64,000 bases of DNA, from positions 128,455,074-128,519,073 of the forward strand of contig CM043962.1 in assembly GCA_014529385.2 (NCBI GenBank), in the 5' to 3' direction. The DNA comes from Adiantum capillus-veneris. Lineage: Eukaryota; Streptophyta; Polypodiopsida; Polypodiales; Pteridaceae. Below are positions 9,346 to 20,733 of the stretch, piece by piece (within the stretch, counting starts at the first letter, position 1; each line of letters starts with the position of its first letter). The notes below the pieces were generated by a model. It was not told where the DNA came from, did not search any database, and saw only the letters and a program-made list of their open reading frames with translations. The position numbers were made by a program, and so were the translations under genes.

Positions 9346-11640
9346 CTAGAAACCCGGTGGTCCAATCACCAAAGCCCAACAAAGCTACAAAGCACTAGAG
9401 AACTGCTAGAAACCTGACAAGAAAAGTTAGAAACCTCTCAAGAACTACTAATAACCTTTCAAGCAATGCTTGAAAACAAGCATCTACCACTAGAAACCTC
9501 CCAAGCACTATTGATAACCATTTAATTGCTACATGAAACCACCTAGTCAAAGCTAAAAACCATATGTCACATTGCTAGAAACCACCTTGTCATAGAACTA
9601 CCAATCATCTACTCAGTGCACACAAGCCACATAGTGGCAACTAGAAATCTATCAACAAGCAGTACAAACCTCCCACTAACTACTAGAAAGCACCTACTTA
9701 GTGATAGAAACCAGAAACAAGTCAAGCACTACCAGAAAACACTCGTACAAACCTGTCAAGGATTACTAAGAAACACCTACTAAGTGCTAGAAACCTGGTA
9801 GTCCAATCACCAAAGCCATTAGTGCTACAAAGCACTAGAGAATTTCTAGAAACCTCTCAAGAATTGCTAATAATCAAACAAGCAGTGTTGAAAAACAAGA
9901 ATATACCGCTAGAAACCTCCCAAGCACTATTGATAACCATTGCTACGTAAAACCACCTAGTCAAAGCTAAAAAGCATATGTCACATTGCTAGAAACCACC
10001 TTGTCATAGAACTACCAATCATCTACTCAGTGCAACAAGCCACATAGTCACAACTAGAAACCTATCAACAAGCACTACAAACCTCCCAATAACTACTAGA
10101 AAGCACCTACTTCATGCTAGAAACCGGAAACAAGTCAAGCACTACCAGAAAATACTCGTACAAACCTGTCAAGGACTACTAAGAAACACCTACTAAGTGC
10201 TAAAAACCCCGTAGTCCAATCATCAAAGGACATTAGTGCTACAAAGCACTAGAGAATTTCTAGAAACCTAACAATAAAAGCTAGAAACCTCTCAAGAATT
10301 GCTAATAACCCTACAAGCAGAGTTGAAAAACAAGAATATACCGCTAGAAACCTCCCAAAGCACTATTGAGAACCATTTAATTGCTACTTGAAACCACCTA
10401 ATTAAAGCTAGAAACTATATGTCACATTGCTAAAAATCACCTTGTCATAGAACTACCAATCAACTACTTAGTGCAACAAACGACATAGTCACAACTAGAA
10501 ACCTATCAACAAGTAGTACAAACCTCCCAATAACTACTAGAAAGCACCTACTTAGTGCTAAAAACCAAAAATCGGTCAAGCACTACCAAAAAACACTTGT
10601 ACAAACCTGTCAAGATTAGTAAGAAACACCTACTCAGTGCTAGAAACCCGGTTGTCCAATCACCAAAGCACAACCGTGCTACAAAGCTCTAGAGAACTGC
10701 TAGAAACCTGACAAGAAAATTTAGAAACCTCTCAAGAACTGCTAATAACCTTCTAAGCAGTGTTAGAAAACAAGAAACTACCACTAGACATCTCCCAAGC
10801 ACTATTGATGACCCCACCTAGTGAAAGCTCAAAACCATATGTCACATTGCTAGAACCCACCTTGTCATAGAGCTACCAATCATCTACTTAGTGCAACAAA
10901 CCACATAGTCGTAGCTAGAAACCTATTAACAAGCAGTACAAACCTCCCAATAACTACTAGAAAGTACCTACTTAGTGCTAGAAACTAGAAACAAGTCAAG
11001 CACTACCAAAAAACACTCGTACAAACCTGTCAAGGATTACTAAGAAACACCTACTTAGTGCTAGAAACCCGGTAATCCAATCACCAAGCACAACAATGGT
11101 ACAAAGCACTAGAGAACTGCTAAAAACTTGACAAGGAAAGCTAGAAATCTCTCAAGAACTACTAATAACCTTACAAGCAGTGCTGGAAAACAAGAATCTA
11201 TCTCTAGAAACCTCCCAAGCACTATTGATAACCATTTAACTGCTACTTGAAAACACCTAGTCAAAGCTAAAAGCCATATGTCACATTGCTAGAAACCACC
11301 TTGTCATAGAACTACCAATCATCTACTCAGTGCAACAAACCACATAGTCGCAAACTGGAAACCTTTCAACAAGCAGTACAAACGTCCCAATAACTACTAG
11401 AAAACCCCTACTTAGTGCTAGAAACCAAAAACAAGTCAAGCACTACCAGAAAACACTCATACAAACCTATCAAGGATTACTGAGAAACACTTAATCAATG
11501 CTAGAAACATGGTAGTCCAATCACCAAAGCACAACAATGCCACAAAGCATTAAAGAATTGCTAGATACCTATCAAGAAAAGCTAACCTCCCAAGCTTTGG
11601 TGATTAGAGTCATTACTAGAAACATTATTGAAAAATATTA
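9346..11640. repeat. Satellite array of about 430-bp units (five full, one partial)
   Basis: The block GTCCAATCAxCAAAG (or close variants) recurs near 9358, 9791, 10211, 10650, 11071 and 11512, spacings of about 420-441 bp. Between recurrences the order of blocks is constant (CCAAGCACTATTGATAACC, ATGTCACATTGCTAGAAACC, CTACTAGAAAGCACCTACTT, AAACACTCGTACAAACCTGT). Each unit is itself built from the short word CTAGAAACC or close forms, so it looks like a higher-order satellite. There is no coding frame. With the piece at 3815-4272 the array was continuous before COP-A1 inserted. Confidence 0.88.
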
Positions 11641-11903
11641 CTAAGAAACACCTATTTAGTGCTTGAATACAAACCAATCAAATTGGAAGAAAGGTGGTGT
11701 ACAATTACAGTAGTAAGAACTAATCTTGCACTTATACAAATCTGTGAACAATGTTAGAAATGAGTTGAGCCATGCTATATAAAATTAAGCAGGGTATGAA
11801 AGCACCACAACAATAGATCAACACCATAGTGGTGTGCAAGACAGTTAGCACTAAGACAATAACTGTAATTTTTTAAATTGTCTTAAAGAGAGAGGGTAAT
11901 CTT
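11641..11903. other. No gene seen; decaying edge of the satellite
   Basis: A few CTAGAAAC-like words persist to about 11680, then unique AT-rich sequence. Confidence 0.4.
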
Positions 11904-12443
11904 CTAAACCTGTGGTATGTCCAACAAATGAGTAGGATGTTTGATGTGAGTTTTTCTTCCTACGCGCTTACAACAAACATCTTTTTTGTACGGAGAGACC
12001 CTTGTTTTAGTAGTCCAAAAGTAAAAAACAATGCCTTTCACTTCGTGGGTAAGGGTTCTCCTACGCTGATGTCTTCGGCATGTTGCCAATGGCAATGAGA
12101 AATCTAGCCTCATGCAAAGTTCAGATGAGTAGAAATTCCTCATGTGGACTCCCAAAACTGTAGAAGCTCTTGCCATGTTTACCTCCTTTGATTCAGAAGA
12201 CCCATTTTTGTTCACTAGCATCAACATAGCTGATCTTTTCAAGAAAAGATCATACGAGGATCTTGGTTGCTTCACAAATGTCAAGGTGTTTTGAATATTT
12301 GAGACAAGTGTTTCTTGAATAGCTTGCACCTCCCTTGAATCTGTAAAGTCCTTCAAAGACGGATGTAAGAGGACTTGATGAAACACTTCTTTTTTTATTA
12401 TTGAGTTTAGGTCCCTCTTGCACATATCAAAACAATGTGCCAC
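11904..12443 (-). CDS. Uncharacterised ORF resembling a plant mobile-element-associated protein (partial)
   Basis: A 179-residue frame starting MAHCFDMCKRDLN. The first half is rich in Leu/Ser/Lys with no motif I know. The second half has LTHEVKGIVFYFWTTKTR, RVSPYKKDVCCKRVG and KHPTHLLDIPQV. This spacing, an aromatic pair before TxTRVSPxKKxV, then KRxG and HxTHxL, recalls a family of repetitive uncharacterised proteins I associate with fern, moss and lycophyte genomes. That is recollection, not a search. The family normally continues past the last residues here, so this copy is probably C-terminally truncated. No partner gene lies nearby. Confidence 0.4.
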   Translation of the reverse strand: MAHCFDMCKRDLNSIIKKEVFHQVLLHPSLKDFTDSREVQAIQETLVSNIQNTLTFVKQPRSSYDLFLKRSAMLMLVNKNGSSESKEVNMARASTVLGVHMRNFYSSELCMRLDFSLPLATCRRHQRRRTLTHEVKGIVFYFWTTKTRVSPYKKDVCCKRVGRKTHIKHPTHLLDIPQV

Positions 12444-12689
12444 TTCATTGCAGATCTTGAGTCTTTTTTGCTCACTGATGTCATTGTTTTTTGTAGAACA
12501 AAGTGGTTTGTTTAGTTTGGACCTCTCTCATTGCTTTTGTTTATGCTCAGCCTCGTGTTGCCTTATGATGTTCCTTGTTAGATCTTTGCGTGAGTTGCAT
12601 GGCAGTTCTTGTGATGGCTATACACGAGATTCTTCATATTGCATTGTACCAACTGTGCACACAATTCCAGATGTTTGGAAACTATGCAA

Positions 12690-12860
12690 ACACTTGTAGA
12701 TGGTTGGAATAAGCTTCCTCAGCACCAGCCTCGAGCTATGAAGACACTTGCAAATGGCTAGTAGCAGCTTCTTCAGTACCTGCCTCTAGCTATGCATACA
12801 CTTGCACACATTTGCAGATGAAGAGCAACATCTTCTTCAACACCTGCCTCTAGAGAAATA
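12690..12860. repeat. About 54-64-bp minisatellite, three units
   Basis: ACACTTG followed by CAGATGG-like text and CAGCxCCxGCCTCxAG recurs at 12690, 12744 and about 12798. The spacing is not a multiple of three throughout, so it is not a protein repeat. Confidence 0.55.
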
Positions 12861-12952
12861 AAGCTTTACTAAAAGATAAAGGAGAAGGAGCTACATTCAA
12901 GCTTGAGTATGTTACGATGCCTTGTCTCTAGCAAAATGAATCAAGAGAGGCA

Positions 12953-12953
<1 letters not shown>

Positions 12954-12989
<36 letters not shown>
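12954..12989. repeat. (CA)n microsatellite
   Basis: Uninterrupted CA dinucleotides of 36 bases. Confidence 0.95.
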
Positions 12990-12991
<2 letters not shown>

Positions 12992-12997
12992 TAGAGA

Positions 12998-12999
<2 letters not shown>

Positions 13000-13034
<35 letters not shown>
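13000..13034. repeat. Poly-G tract (35 bases)
   Basis: An unbroken run of G just after a short GA run and the (CA)n. It could form G-quadruplexes or be a sequencing or assembly artefact. Confidence 0.85.
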
Positions 13035-13035
<1 letters not shown>

Positions 13036-13234
13036 GGGAGATGAGTTCTTTCTCTGTGGGCTCCAATCATTTTGCGGTTCACTACCTATGTTCCTGGGTT
13101 GTTACACACTCATAAATTTTCTTAACCCATTTTAAAATAAAGAAAATATTCTCCCACTAAATCTAGTTTTTTAGTGCTAGAAACCTATGTCCGGGACAAT
13201 GCTTTTCAGCCCACCCTACCATGCATCCACCCAT

Positions 13235-16101
13235 AGGACTTTGCAAAGGCTAAAAAAGAAAAATTTTGCTTCACTTGTTTGTCACTCAACCATTCTCAAT
13301 GGAAATGTCCAAAGAAAAAAAGAAAGAAGGATGATGAAAATGGTAAAAGTCGTGACAAGAGTCATAAATATAGGTAGATCCATGTAGTCCAAATGCTTTT
13401 GATACATGGTAATGAAAAGTATAAATTCACAAGCGTGTGCATAGACAAAAAGCACCATTGTTGTTTGTTAACTAGCAAGCTCTGGCCCACGTGAACAAGG
13501 GAAAATACATGGGTTTGTAAAATGCAAAAAGGGTTAGAGTCATGATAGATGACTCTGCCATAGATAACTTTGTAGATTATGCTCTTGTCAAGAAATTAAA
13601 ACTTCTCAAAAAAAAAGTGCTCATCAATATGTCATCTCCATGATGCATGGTAAGGACAAGAAGATATGAGATACATTGGTAACTAATGGAAGTTGATATA
13701 CAAGGGTATAATCATATGCTTGACTTCTAGATTATGAATGTGGATTGTGCAGACTTGGCTTTGGGAAGGGAATGGTTGTGGGGGCTAGGACCTTCTTTAA
13801 AATGGAGTAACCAATAAACTCACCAGAATTTGAAAAAGAAGGTAAAAAGCTTGTTATACAAGGTGAGCATGATGCACAGAATAGTCCTTGGTATGCTCTC
13901 TTGAGTTGCAAAAGCTTGTACATAAAAGGTCTTGTGATGTATATATGCTTTGGTGTCAATGTGCTGTAAATAAGGACATTGATGTGGAAATGAGAGATCA
14001 AGTTTCTTACTCATCTTTGTCTTCTTGTAGTGATTGTGAAAGTGATTTAAAAGCATTGCTAGAAGAATTTTAAATGTTTTTCCTATCGATTTCCCAAAAG
14101 ATTTACCTTGTAAAAGAGGTGAAGTAGATCATGCTATTGAACTGGTTAAAGATGCAAAGCCAGTATGTAAACCACCATATAGACTAGGCCAATCACAATA
14201 CTTGGAAGTAGACAAGCAAGGGCAAGATTATGTAGATAAATGTTTTACTAAACCTAGCGATTCTCCATGGGCTTCACCAATATTCTTGGTGAAAAAAGAT
14301 GGTTCTATGCAACTTTGTGTCGACTATAGAGCACTAAATAATATCACAATTAAGAACAGGTTCTCTATGCCTAGAAAGGAAGATCTTTTTGATTAGTTAC
14401 AGGGAGCCAAGTATTGTACCAAGATTGACTTATGATCTGACTATCATCAAGTTAGAATAAAGGTTGAAGATGTTGCAAAAACGGCCTTCAAGACTATATA
14501 TGGGCATTATGAGTTTTTGGTAATGCCTTTTGGGATTACCAATGCACCGGCTACCTTTATAAAGCTCATAATAGCATTCTATGGCCCTATCTAGGCAAAT
14601 TGTAGTAGTCTTCTTGATGATATCCTCATCTATAGTCGTACTGAAGAGGAACATTTAGAAAAGTGTTCCAATTGCTAAATTTTTTTTCTCTTTATGCAAG
14701 GAAATTCAAATATGAATTCTTTGCTGAAGAAGGGAAATTTCTTGGTCATATCATTTCGAAAGATGGAATCAGGATGGATCTAGAGAAAGTTCAAGCTACT
14801 TTGCAATGGCCTAAACCTAAGAACCTAGAATAATCGTAGATCTTCTTAGGAATGTCTAGATTTTATCATAGATTCATTAAATATTATGCCAAGATAGCAG
14901 TTCCCATGACTGACTAGCTCAGAGGAAATGAAAAAACCTTTGAGTGGGGGGAAAATAAAAAGAAAAATATGCAAAAATTAAAGGTAGTAAAATCTCTCTA
15001 ATTTTAGATATAGTGGATCCCAATAAACCTTTTGTAGTTGAGAAAATGTTAGTAATTTTGTTGTAGGTACAGTCCTAACTCATTTGGCTCGACCAATAGC
15101 TTTTGAAAGTAAAAAGTAAGACCATGCACAACAAAATAATACAATATATGAGAGGGAGTGGTATGCTATTGTCCATGGATTGAAGAATTGAAAGACTTTT
15201 ATATGGTGCTAAGGCTATGATAGTGTTTGATCAAGAAAGCATTAAACGGATTTCCAATCAAATGAAATTGAAAGGTCATAAAGCAAGATGGGTTGAACTC
15301 TTACAAGAGTTTGATTACAAGATTAGGTATTGCAAAGGGAAATATAAAATTGGTAGCAGATTCCCTTAGTAGAATGCCTATGATTTACTCAATTTAATAA
15401 TGATCTCCTTGAATTGTTAAGAAGGAAATGTCAGGTTTATCCTAGATATTCCAAAATATGGGAAACCATTCAGAAAGCGGATCTAGAACAAAGGCTTTCA
15501 ACTTTCTAATGAGAATGAACCTTCGACGATTGCTTCAGAAGGATTGAAGTGGAAGACTTTTGCCATAGATTATGGCTATTTACTTGTCAAAGTTAGAGAT
15601 GTGTCCCAAAAGATGAAGAGATTAGGCACCAGATACTCTGTGAGGGTCATGATAGTCCAAGTGTTGGACATACATGTGTAGACAAGATTCTTAGTCTGGT
15701 TTACAACTGGGTGTATACAAGATTTGTAGTCTTTCACAATACTAAAGAGTTAGAGATATGGTGTACAAACTCTAATTACCAGAGACCAGTGGCATACATC
15801 CGGTATTTTACGTTAGTAGACTCAAAAAAAGCTGGGTCAATCTGATATCTTATTCAAGATGATTAGATAGTGGAACTCATAGATATTCAATCTCTTTCAC
15901 ATGAACCAAAGATAATACTAAACACTAGAGAAAAATGAAGTAGAAAAATAATTTATAAAGAATGTTTAGTTAAGTGGAAAGATAGTACTGAAGAGAGTTC
16001 AATATAGAGCGAGTAAGCAGTCCCAAAAAAGTTTCCCAACTTTGGGATTACCCCTTCTTAATGAAATTTTTGAGGACGGAAATTCATTAAGGGGGGAGGA
16101 A
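13235..16101 (+). pseudogene. Ty3/Gypsy element GYP-1, internal region (zinc knuckle to chromo-like tail)
   Basis: Pieces in order: zinc knuckle FCFTCLSLNHSQWKC near 13265; protease-like RVMIDDSAIDNFV near 13535; linker DIDVEMRDQVSYSSL near 13980; RT with [18 protein letters not shown] (14250-14310), [50 protein letters not shown] and [15 protein letters not shown]; RNase H remnants (ARWVELLQEFDYKIRYCKGK near 15290). Most of the integrase found in GYP-2 (about 44105-44977) is missing: sequence jumps near 15730 from the HHCC region to the C-terminal tail (TILK). Many stops and frameshifts occur. A PPT (AAGGGGGGAGGA) precedes the LTR at 16102. Order RT-RNase H-integrase marks Gypsy. Confidence 0.82.
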
Positions 16102-16137
16102 TGGGACGTATCCTATATGGGGAAGTGCACACATTAT
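16102..16137 (+). repeat. GYP-1 3' LTR, first part (interrupted by COP-A2)
   Basis: Starts TGGGACGTATCC, matching TGTGACGTACCC in GYP-2 at 45342. Interrupted at ACACATTAT by COP-A2; the LTR resumes at 20961. Confidence 0.8.
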
Positions 16138-16410
16138 TGTTGGAATTAGGGTTGCAGAGAAATGCACACAGCTTGGAGAAGATGAAGGAAGCTCAAGGCA
16201 CACAATAGAGAGTATATTACTTAGTGTGCAATGGAAAGATAGATAGCCCTAGAGTATATACAATGCACAGGGGAAAAAATATCCTAAAGTGGCCCTAGAG
16301 TGATGGGCGTATATATAATGCATGGGGGAAAAAACCTCCTAAAGAGGGGAAAAATGCCCTGGTGGTCCTATTGTGTTCACACACATCACTACCACATGTA
16401 TATGGTAACA
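16138..16410 (-). repeat. COP-A2 3' LTR (273 bp, internal duplication)
   Basis: The segment containing CAATGCACxGGGGAAAAAA and CCTAGAGT occurs twice (about 16240-16285 and 16286-16335), which explains 46 extra bases relative to the other LTRs. Confidence 0.88.
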
Positions 16411-16509
16411 AATCCCCAACAAATCCCCCCTGGAGTGATGTGGTGAACGAGAGCTGGCACATCAGTAAAGGGAAGTGCCATGCCCTGAGGACATGATCAG
16501 TCCACAAAG

Positions 16510-17479
16510 GGGAGTAAGCCCAAAGCTTTGCGGAAAGCTTTCTCACGAGACAATGCCTATGTGAAAAGATCTGCAAGGTTGTCCTGTGTTGGCACATAAG
16601 CCAAGCTTATCTCTCCTGCTGAGAGCCTCTCCCTAACATAGTGGTAATGCACCTCAATGTGAGTCAGAAGAGCATGAAAAACTGGGTTCCTCACAACTGC
16701 CAATGCACACTGATTGTTAGTGTAGATAGTATTGGTAGTGTCCTATCCACCGATCAAATCATCCATAAGGCATCTGAGCCATACACACTCAATCGTAGCT
16801 GTAAAGCCTGCCCTGTACTCAGCCTCACAAATTGAAGTGGCCACAGTAGGTTGCTTCTTGCTCAACCATGATATACATGAACTACCAAGCATGAAACAAA
16901 AACCACTTGTGGACACTCGCGTGTCAAAACAACAAGCCCAATTTGAGTCCGAAAAGCATGTAAGTCTGGCGGAAATGATCCCCCCTTGGGACAAAACAAG
17001 CCAAGATGTAAAGTGCCACTAAGGTAGCGAAAAATCTTCTTGATATTCTACTAATGCTTAGACCCTGGGCTATGCATAGATCTGCTGACCTGTGAGACTG
17101 CAAACTGAATATCCGGCCTCGTGTTGCATACATAAATGAGGCATCCAATAGTAGTTTGGTAAAGAGTGACATTAGCAAGATCACCAGCGTCATGAAGACT
17201 CAATTTCAAACCTGTTTCCATGGGAGTGGCAATAGGTTTGCAATCCTCAAGTCCAAACCTACATAGCAATGTCTCTATGTAACTTTTTTGACACAAGGCA
17301 ATACCACCATCACACTGCTTAAACTGTATACCCAAGTAATGATGCAACAACCCCAAATCTTTTATCTTGAAAGTAGCATTCAAATCAGCCTTAAATTCAG
17401 CAATATGTCTCTCATTTGGTCCAATGATTAGCAAATCATCTACATAAAGAACCACAATGAGAAGTACATCGGGCCTCAC
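16510..17479 (-). pseudogene. COP-A2 RT second half and RNase H
   Basis: The frame 17479-17051 contains DVLLIVVLYVDDLLIIGPNE (catalytic YVDD), then DLGLLHHYLGIQFKQCDGGI, TPMETGLKLSLHDAG and NTRPDIQFAVSQVSRSMHSP. RNase H follows in 16994-16743 (STSGFCFMLGSSCISWLSKK). There the first acidic motif reads FSDSNWACC instead of FSDSDWAGC. Further frameshifts lie around 17000 and 16740, after which the terminal RNase H text continues degenerate to about 16510. Confidence 0.85.
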
Positions 17480-18635
17480 GCTTTACATACAATGTGCTTT
17501 CTGTTGGACTATTACGAAAGCATTGTTTGACCAAATGAGTGTCAGATTTCTCATACCAAGAACAACGATATTGCTTCAACCCATACAAATCCTTCTTACA
17601 TCTGCACACTTTGTCCTCTTGTCCTTTCTTGAAAAAATTGCGAGGCTGCGTTACATAAACTTCCTCAAATATGTCACCATTCAAGAAAGCTATAACAATG
17701 TCTGATTGCTGTACATCCGAACCAAAATAAGCTGCCAATGCACATAGAAAACGCATAGTATTCATATGACAAGTGGGAGCAATAATCTCTTTATAATCTA
17801 TGCCTTTTTGCTGTGCATAACCCTTTGCAACAAGTCGAGCCTTATGGCAATCGATCTCACCATCCGGCTTGTGTTTCAACTTGTAAACCCACTTTGTACT
17901 AATGGTCTTTTTGCCAATAGGCAAATCACATAAAGTCCATGTGTCATTTTCTATAAGTGCATCATATTTTGATTGCATGGCAGCCATCCAATTTTTTGAA
18001 TTTTGTGCTTCATCAAAAGATAGAGGTTCATCAACATCATGTAAGCTAGACACAGCCAAATCATAACAATCTGATGCATAAGATGCATGGTGAGAGCTTG
18101 AATGAGTACGACTAGACAAAGTTGCATCCAATTTACTGTCACACAATGTATGCACCAACCATTTTGGCATACCTCTAGCCTGCTCATTTTCAGCCCTTTC
18201 CTCATCAAGTACATCATGTACATCTGCATCAATAATAGGCTGATCTGTAACATTTTCGGAAACCCCCATAGGTTGTACATTTGCCTCATTGGAATTTACG
18301 TTCGAAATTCCGCCACTGAAAAGAGGCAACAAAGTGTCATAAATGTTCCGTGAGCTTACATTACTATCTCTAGTACATGACAGCAAGGGCTGAACAGAAT
18401 CTTCCACAAACACTACATCCCGTGAAACCAGAATACGCTTTGTTTGCGGATGATATAACCTGTAACCTTTGATTTCAGCACTATAACCAACAAAAATACA
18501 TGAAATAGCCTTATCATCCAATTTTCTACGCTGTGTTTGCGGCACCAAAGCATATGCCAAACAACCAAAAACACGCATGTGCTCAATAGAAGGCTTTCTA
18601 TCATGCCATGCTTCATATGGAGTAATAGACTGCAA
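17436..18635 (-). pseudogene. COP-A2 integrase C-terminus, connector and RT first half
   Basis: A 399-residue open frame: MQSITPYEAWHDRKP, RRKLDDKAISCIFVGYS, connector GMPKWLVHTLCDSKLDA, then RT DLPIGKKTISTKWVYKLK, APTCHMNTMRFLCALAA, QQSDIVIAFLNGDIFEEV, KKDLYGLKQYRCSWYEK. It ends shortly before YVDD, by a frameshift where the next frame takes over. It is the longest frame left in this copy. The Met at the start is internal. Confidence 0.87.
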
Positions 18636-19453
18636 AGCTTTGTTAGGACACCATTTTTCCTTTCAGCAACACCATTTTGTTGAGGCGTATAGGGCACTGT
18701 ACATTGGTGTTTTATCCTACAACTATCCAGAAATGCATTGAATTCACAAGACATATACTCCCCCCCTCGATCGGAACGGAGGGTGCCCATAGTACATTTT
18801 GAGACATTTTCAGCCATAGCCACAAATTGTTTGAAGCACATAAAAACTTCAAATTTAGCTTTAAGTGGAAACACCCATGCATGCCTGGAGTAATCATCAA
18901 TGAAAGTCACAAAGTAAAGGTAATTGCCCAAGGACAAAGTTTGCATTGGCCCACAAACATCACTATGCACAAGCTGCAACCTGCAGCTTGGGACAGGTGG
19001 CACTAACTGAACCATCCTTTGGAAACTTTTAACGCTGCATCTTACTGGCAAAACACAACCTTCACAAACATGTTTGACAGGTGCTTCAAGAGGCAGCAAA
19101 GAAGCAATCATATCAGATTTTTGCAAACGTAGCAATCTGGAAAAGTTCACATGACCAAAATGTGCATGCCAAAGTTTTGCATCTAAAATAGCCCTTGAAT
19201 TTTCAAATGCATTTGCAAAATTTTTTCCACACTTGTCATACAAAGTGAGCTTATATAGCCCACGACACAAAAGGCCAGATGCAACAATTTCATCACCAAA
19301 ACTAAGATTATGAATTGTACATCTATCATCGACAAATTTGACTACAAGTCCAAGTCTAGCAAGTGCAAATACATATAAAAGATTCTTCTCGATCCCAGGT
19401 ACATAAAGTGCATCAACAAGTGTGAAGGAACTACCATTTGCAGCAGTAAGCAC
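18413..19453 (-). pseudogene. COP-A2 GAG-pre-integrase and integrase core
   Basis: The frame carries LYVPGIEKNLLYVFALARLG, KLWHAHFGHVNFSRLLRL, KHVCEGCV, the Asp motif VHSDVCGPMQTLSLGNY, FIDDYSRHAWVFPLK, RSDRGGEYMSCEFNAFL and TPQQNGVAERKN. Right after AERKN about 100 bases present in COP-A1 (through YVLNRCPTKA) are deleted and the rest is out of frame. Confidence 0.85.
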
Positions 19454-20310
19454 AATCTTTTCAACTCCCTAAATAGGATAAGAGGCATTGTTGTCACAAT
19501 GTTGGCACAAGTGACTGAATTCCCATGAGGGACAAACTCAAGAGAGGTGAACAATTCACGATGTGAGGTCATGTGCTTTGTAGCACCACTGTCAAAATAC
19601 CACACATGTGAATCTGTAGCAACTGAGATGCATGCATCATGGACAACAGAATTGCAAGTGCCCTCTGCACTAAAAGCCCATTCTGTATCAACATCAGCAT
19701 CACAATCTCCTTTCACAGAAGACTCAACAATAGCTGCATTTGTAGTGGAGCCAGCATTTGCAGTGGAACCACCCTCTTTCTTCTTAGGCTCCACAATAAT
19801 GGCAGCACATCTTCGTTTTGCCCTTATCACCAGAATTTCCAGATGAATTGCTGCTAGCAAAAGCATTAGGAATAGAAGTTTTGCCACTCGAAGCAGAACC
19901 ATAAGAAGTGGTTGCATTGCTGTTACCACCCTTTCTTTGAGAAGCAATAAAAGCCTGTTCAACTCCACGCTGCCTAGTCCTGTTTTTTTTGGAAAGTGAC
20001 TCTTGTAACAGCAATGTGCATACTGCATCAAACTTGACAACTTTAGGATTTCCTTGGGTGATAAGTCTTTAAGTACTAGCAAAAGTCTGGTAAGAATCTG
20101 GCAAGGCATCAAGAATAGTCTGCACAAGGGAACTGTCTGAATGACTTCACCTGCAGAAATAAGTTGCTCATTGATATCATTGACACCAGCAAGGAACGTG
20201 TCCACATATCTTCCTCATGCATAATCTTCGATTCCAGCTCTTTACGCAGCAAAGTAATTTTTGCCTCATTGTGGTTTGCATAAAGACCAACCAGAATATC
20301 CCAAGCCATG
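19454..20310 (-). pseudogene. COP-A2 gag C-terminus, partial zinc knuckle and protease
   Basis: Remnants in two frames: WDILVGLYANHNEAKITLLR near 20300, LLQESLSKKNRTRQRGVEQA, the CCHC start CHYCGA followed by a deletion of the second half of the knuckle, then VWYFDSGATKHMTSHRELF (protease DSGA). The capsid N-terminal part is missing. Confidence 0.83.
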
Positions 20311-20375
20311 GAAAATGTCTGAGGACAGGTTGGATGGGGACAATTACCCTATGTGGTTGTTGTCAGCCATGGAAA
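20311..20375. other. Micro-inversion with flanking duplication in COP-A2 gag
   Basis: Positions 20321-20356 encode EDRLDGDNYPMW on the plus strand, although the element lies on the minus strand. In COP-A1 the same 36 bases are on the coding (minus) strand. The piece is flanked by two copies of ATGGAAAATGTCT (20308-20320 and 20369-20381). It replaces about 330 bases of gag. Confidence 0.8.
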
Positions 20376-20719
20376 ATGTCTGCACCTAATGTGAAAACTA
20401 CCCGAAATGAGGAGAAACTGAGTGAGACTATCATGTGCTATATAGCACAACCCGCATTAGATTGTATAGGACCTGTCATGCAAAAAACGGCACTGACAAA
20501 AATTTTGCACTAAATGAACAAATTGCTTGTGCATACCTGCCTATGGTGGAAACGGAGGCCGAAATGAGCCCAAATCAGAAATATGAGTAGACTAAGCTCT
20601 ACTAGCTCCCCCAAAATTTTTGCCGACCTGCAAACACTCGCCAAAGCTCACTAAAATCGGAGAAAGCGAGCAGGCGTGTGCTGCAGCCTCTGGCAACTAA
20701 GCCCGGGAGGATGCAACCT

Positions 20720-20731
20720 GCTCTGATACCA
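20720..20731 (-). promoter_or_regulatory. COP-A2 primer-binding site (tRNA-iMet)
   Basis: Element strand TGGTATCAGAGC, two bases from the 5' LTR; perfect plant iMet PBS. Confidence 0.92.
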
Positions 20732-20733
20732 AT

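Noticed and set aside
9346-11640. CRISPR-like regular repeats
   Set aside because: Units are about 430 bp, imperfect, without short identical repeats or unique spacers, in a plant genome; this is a satellite.
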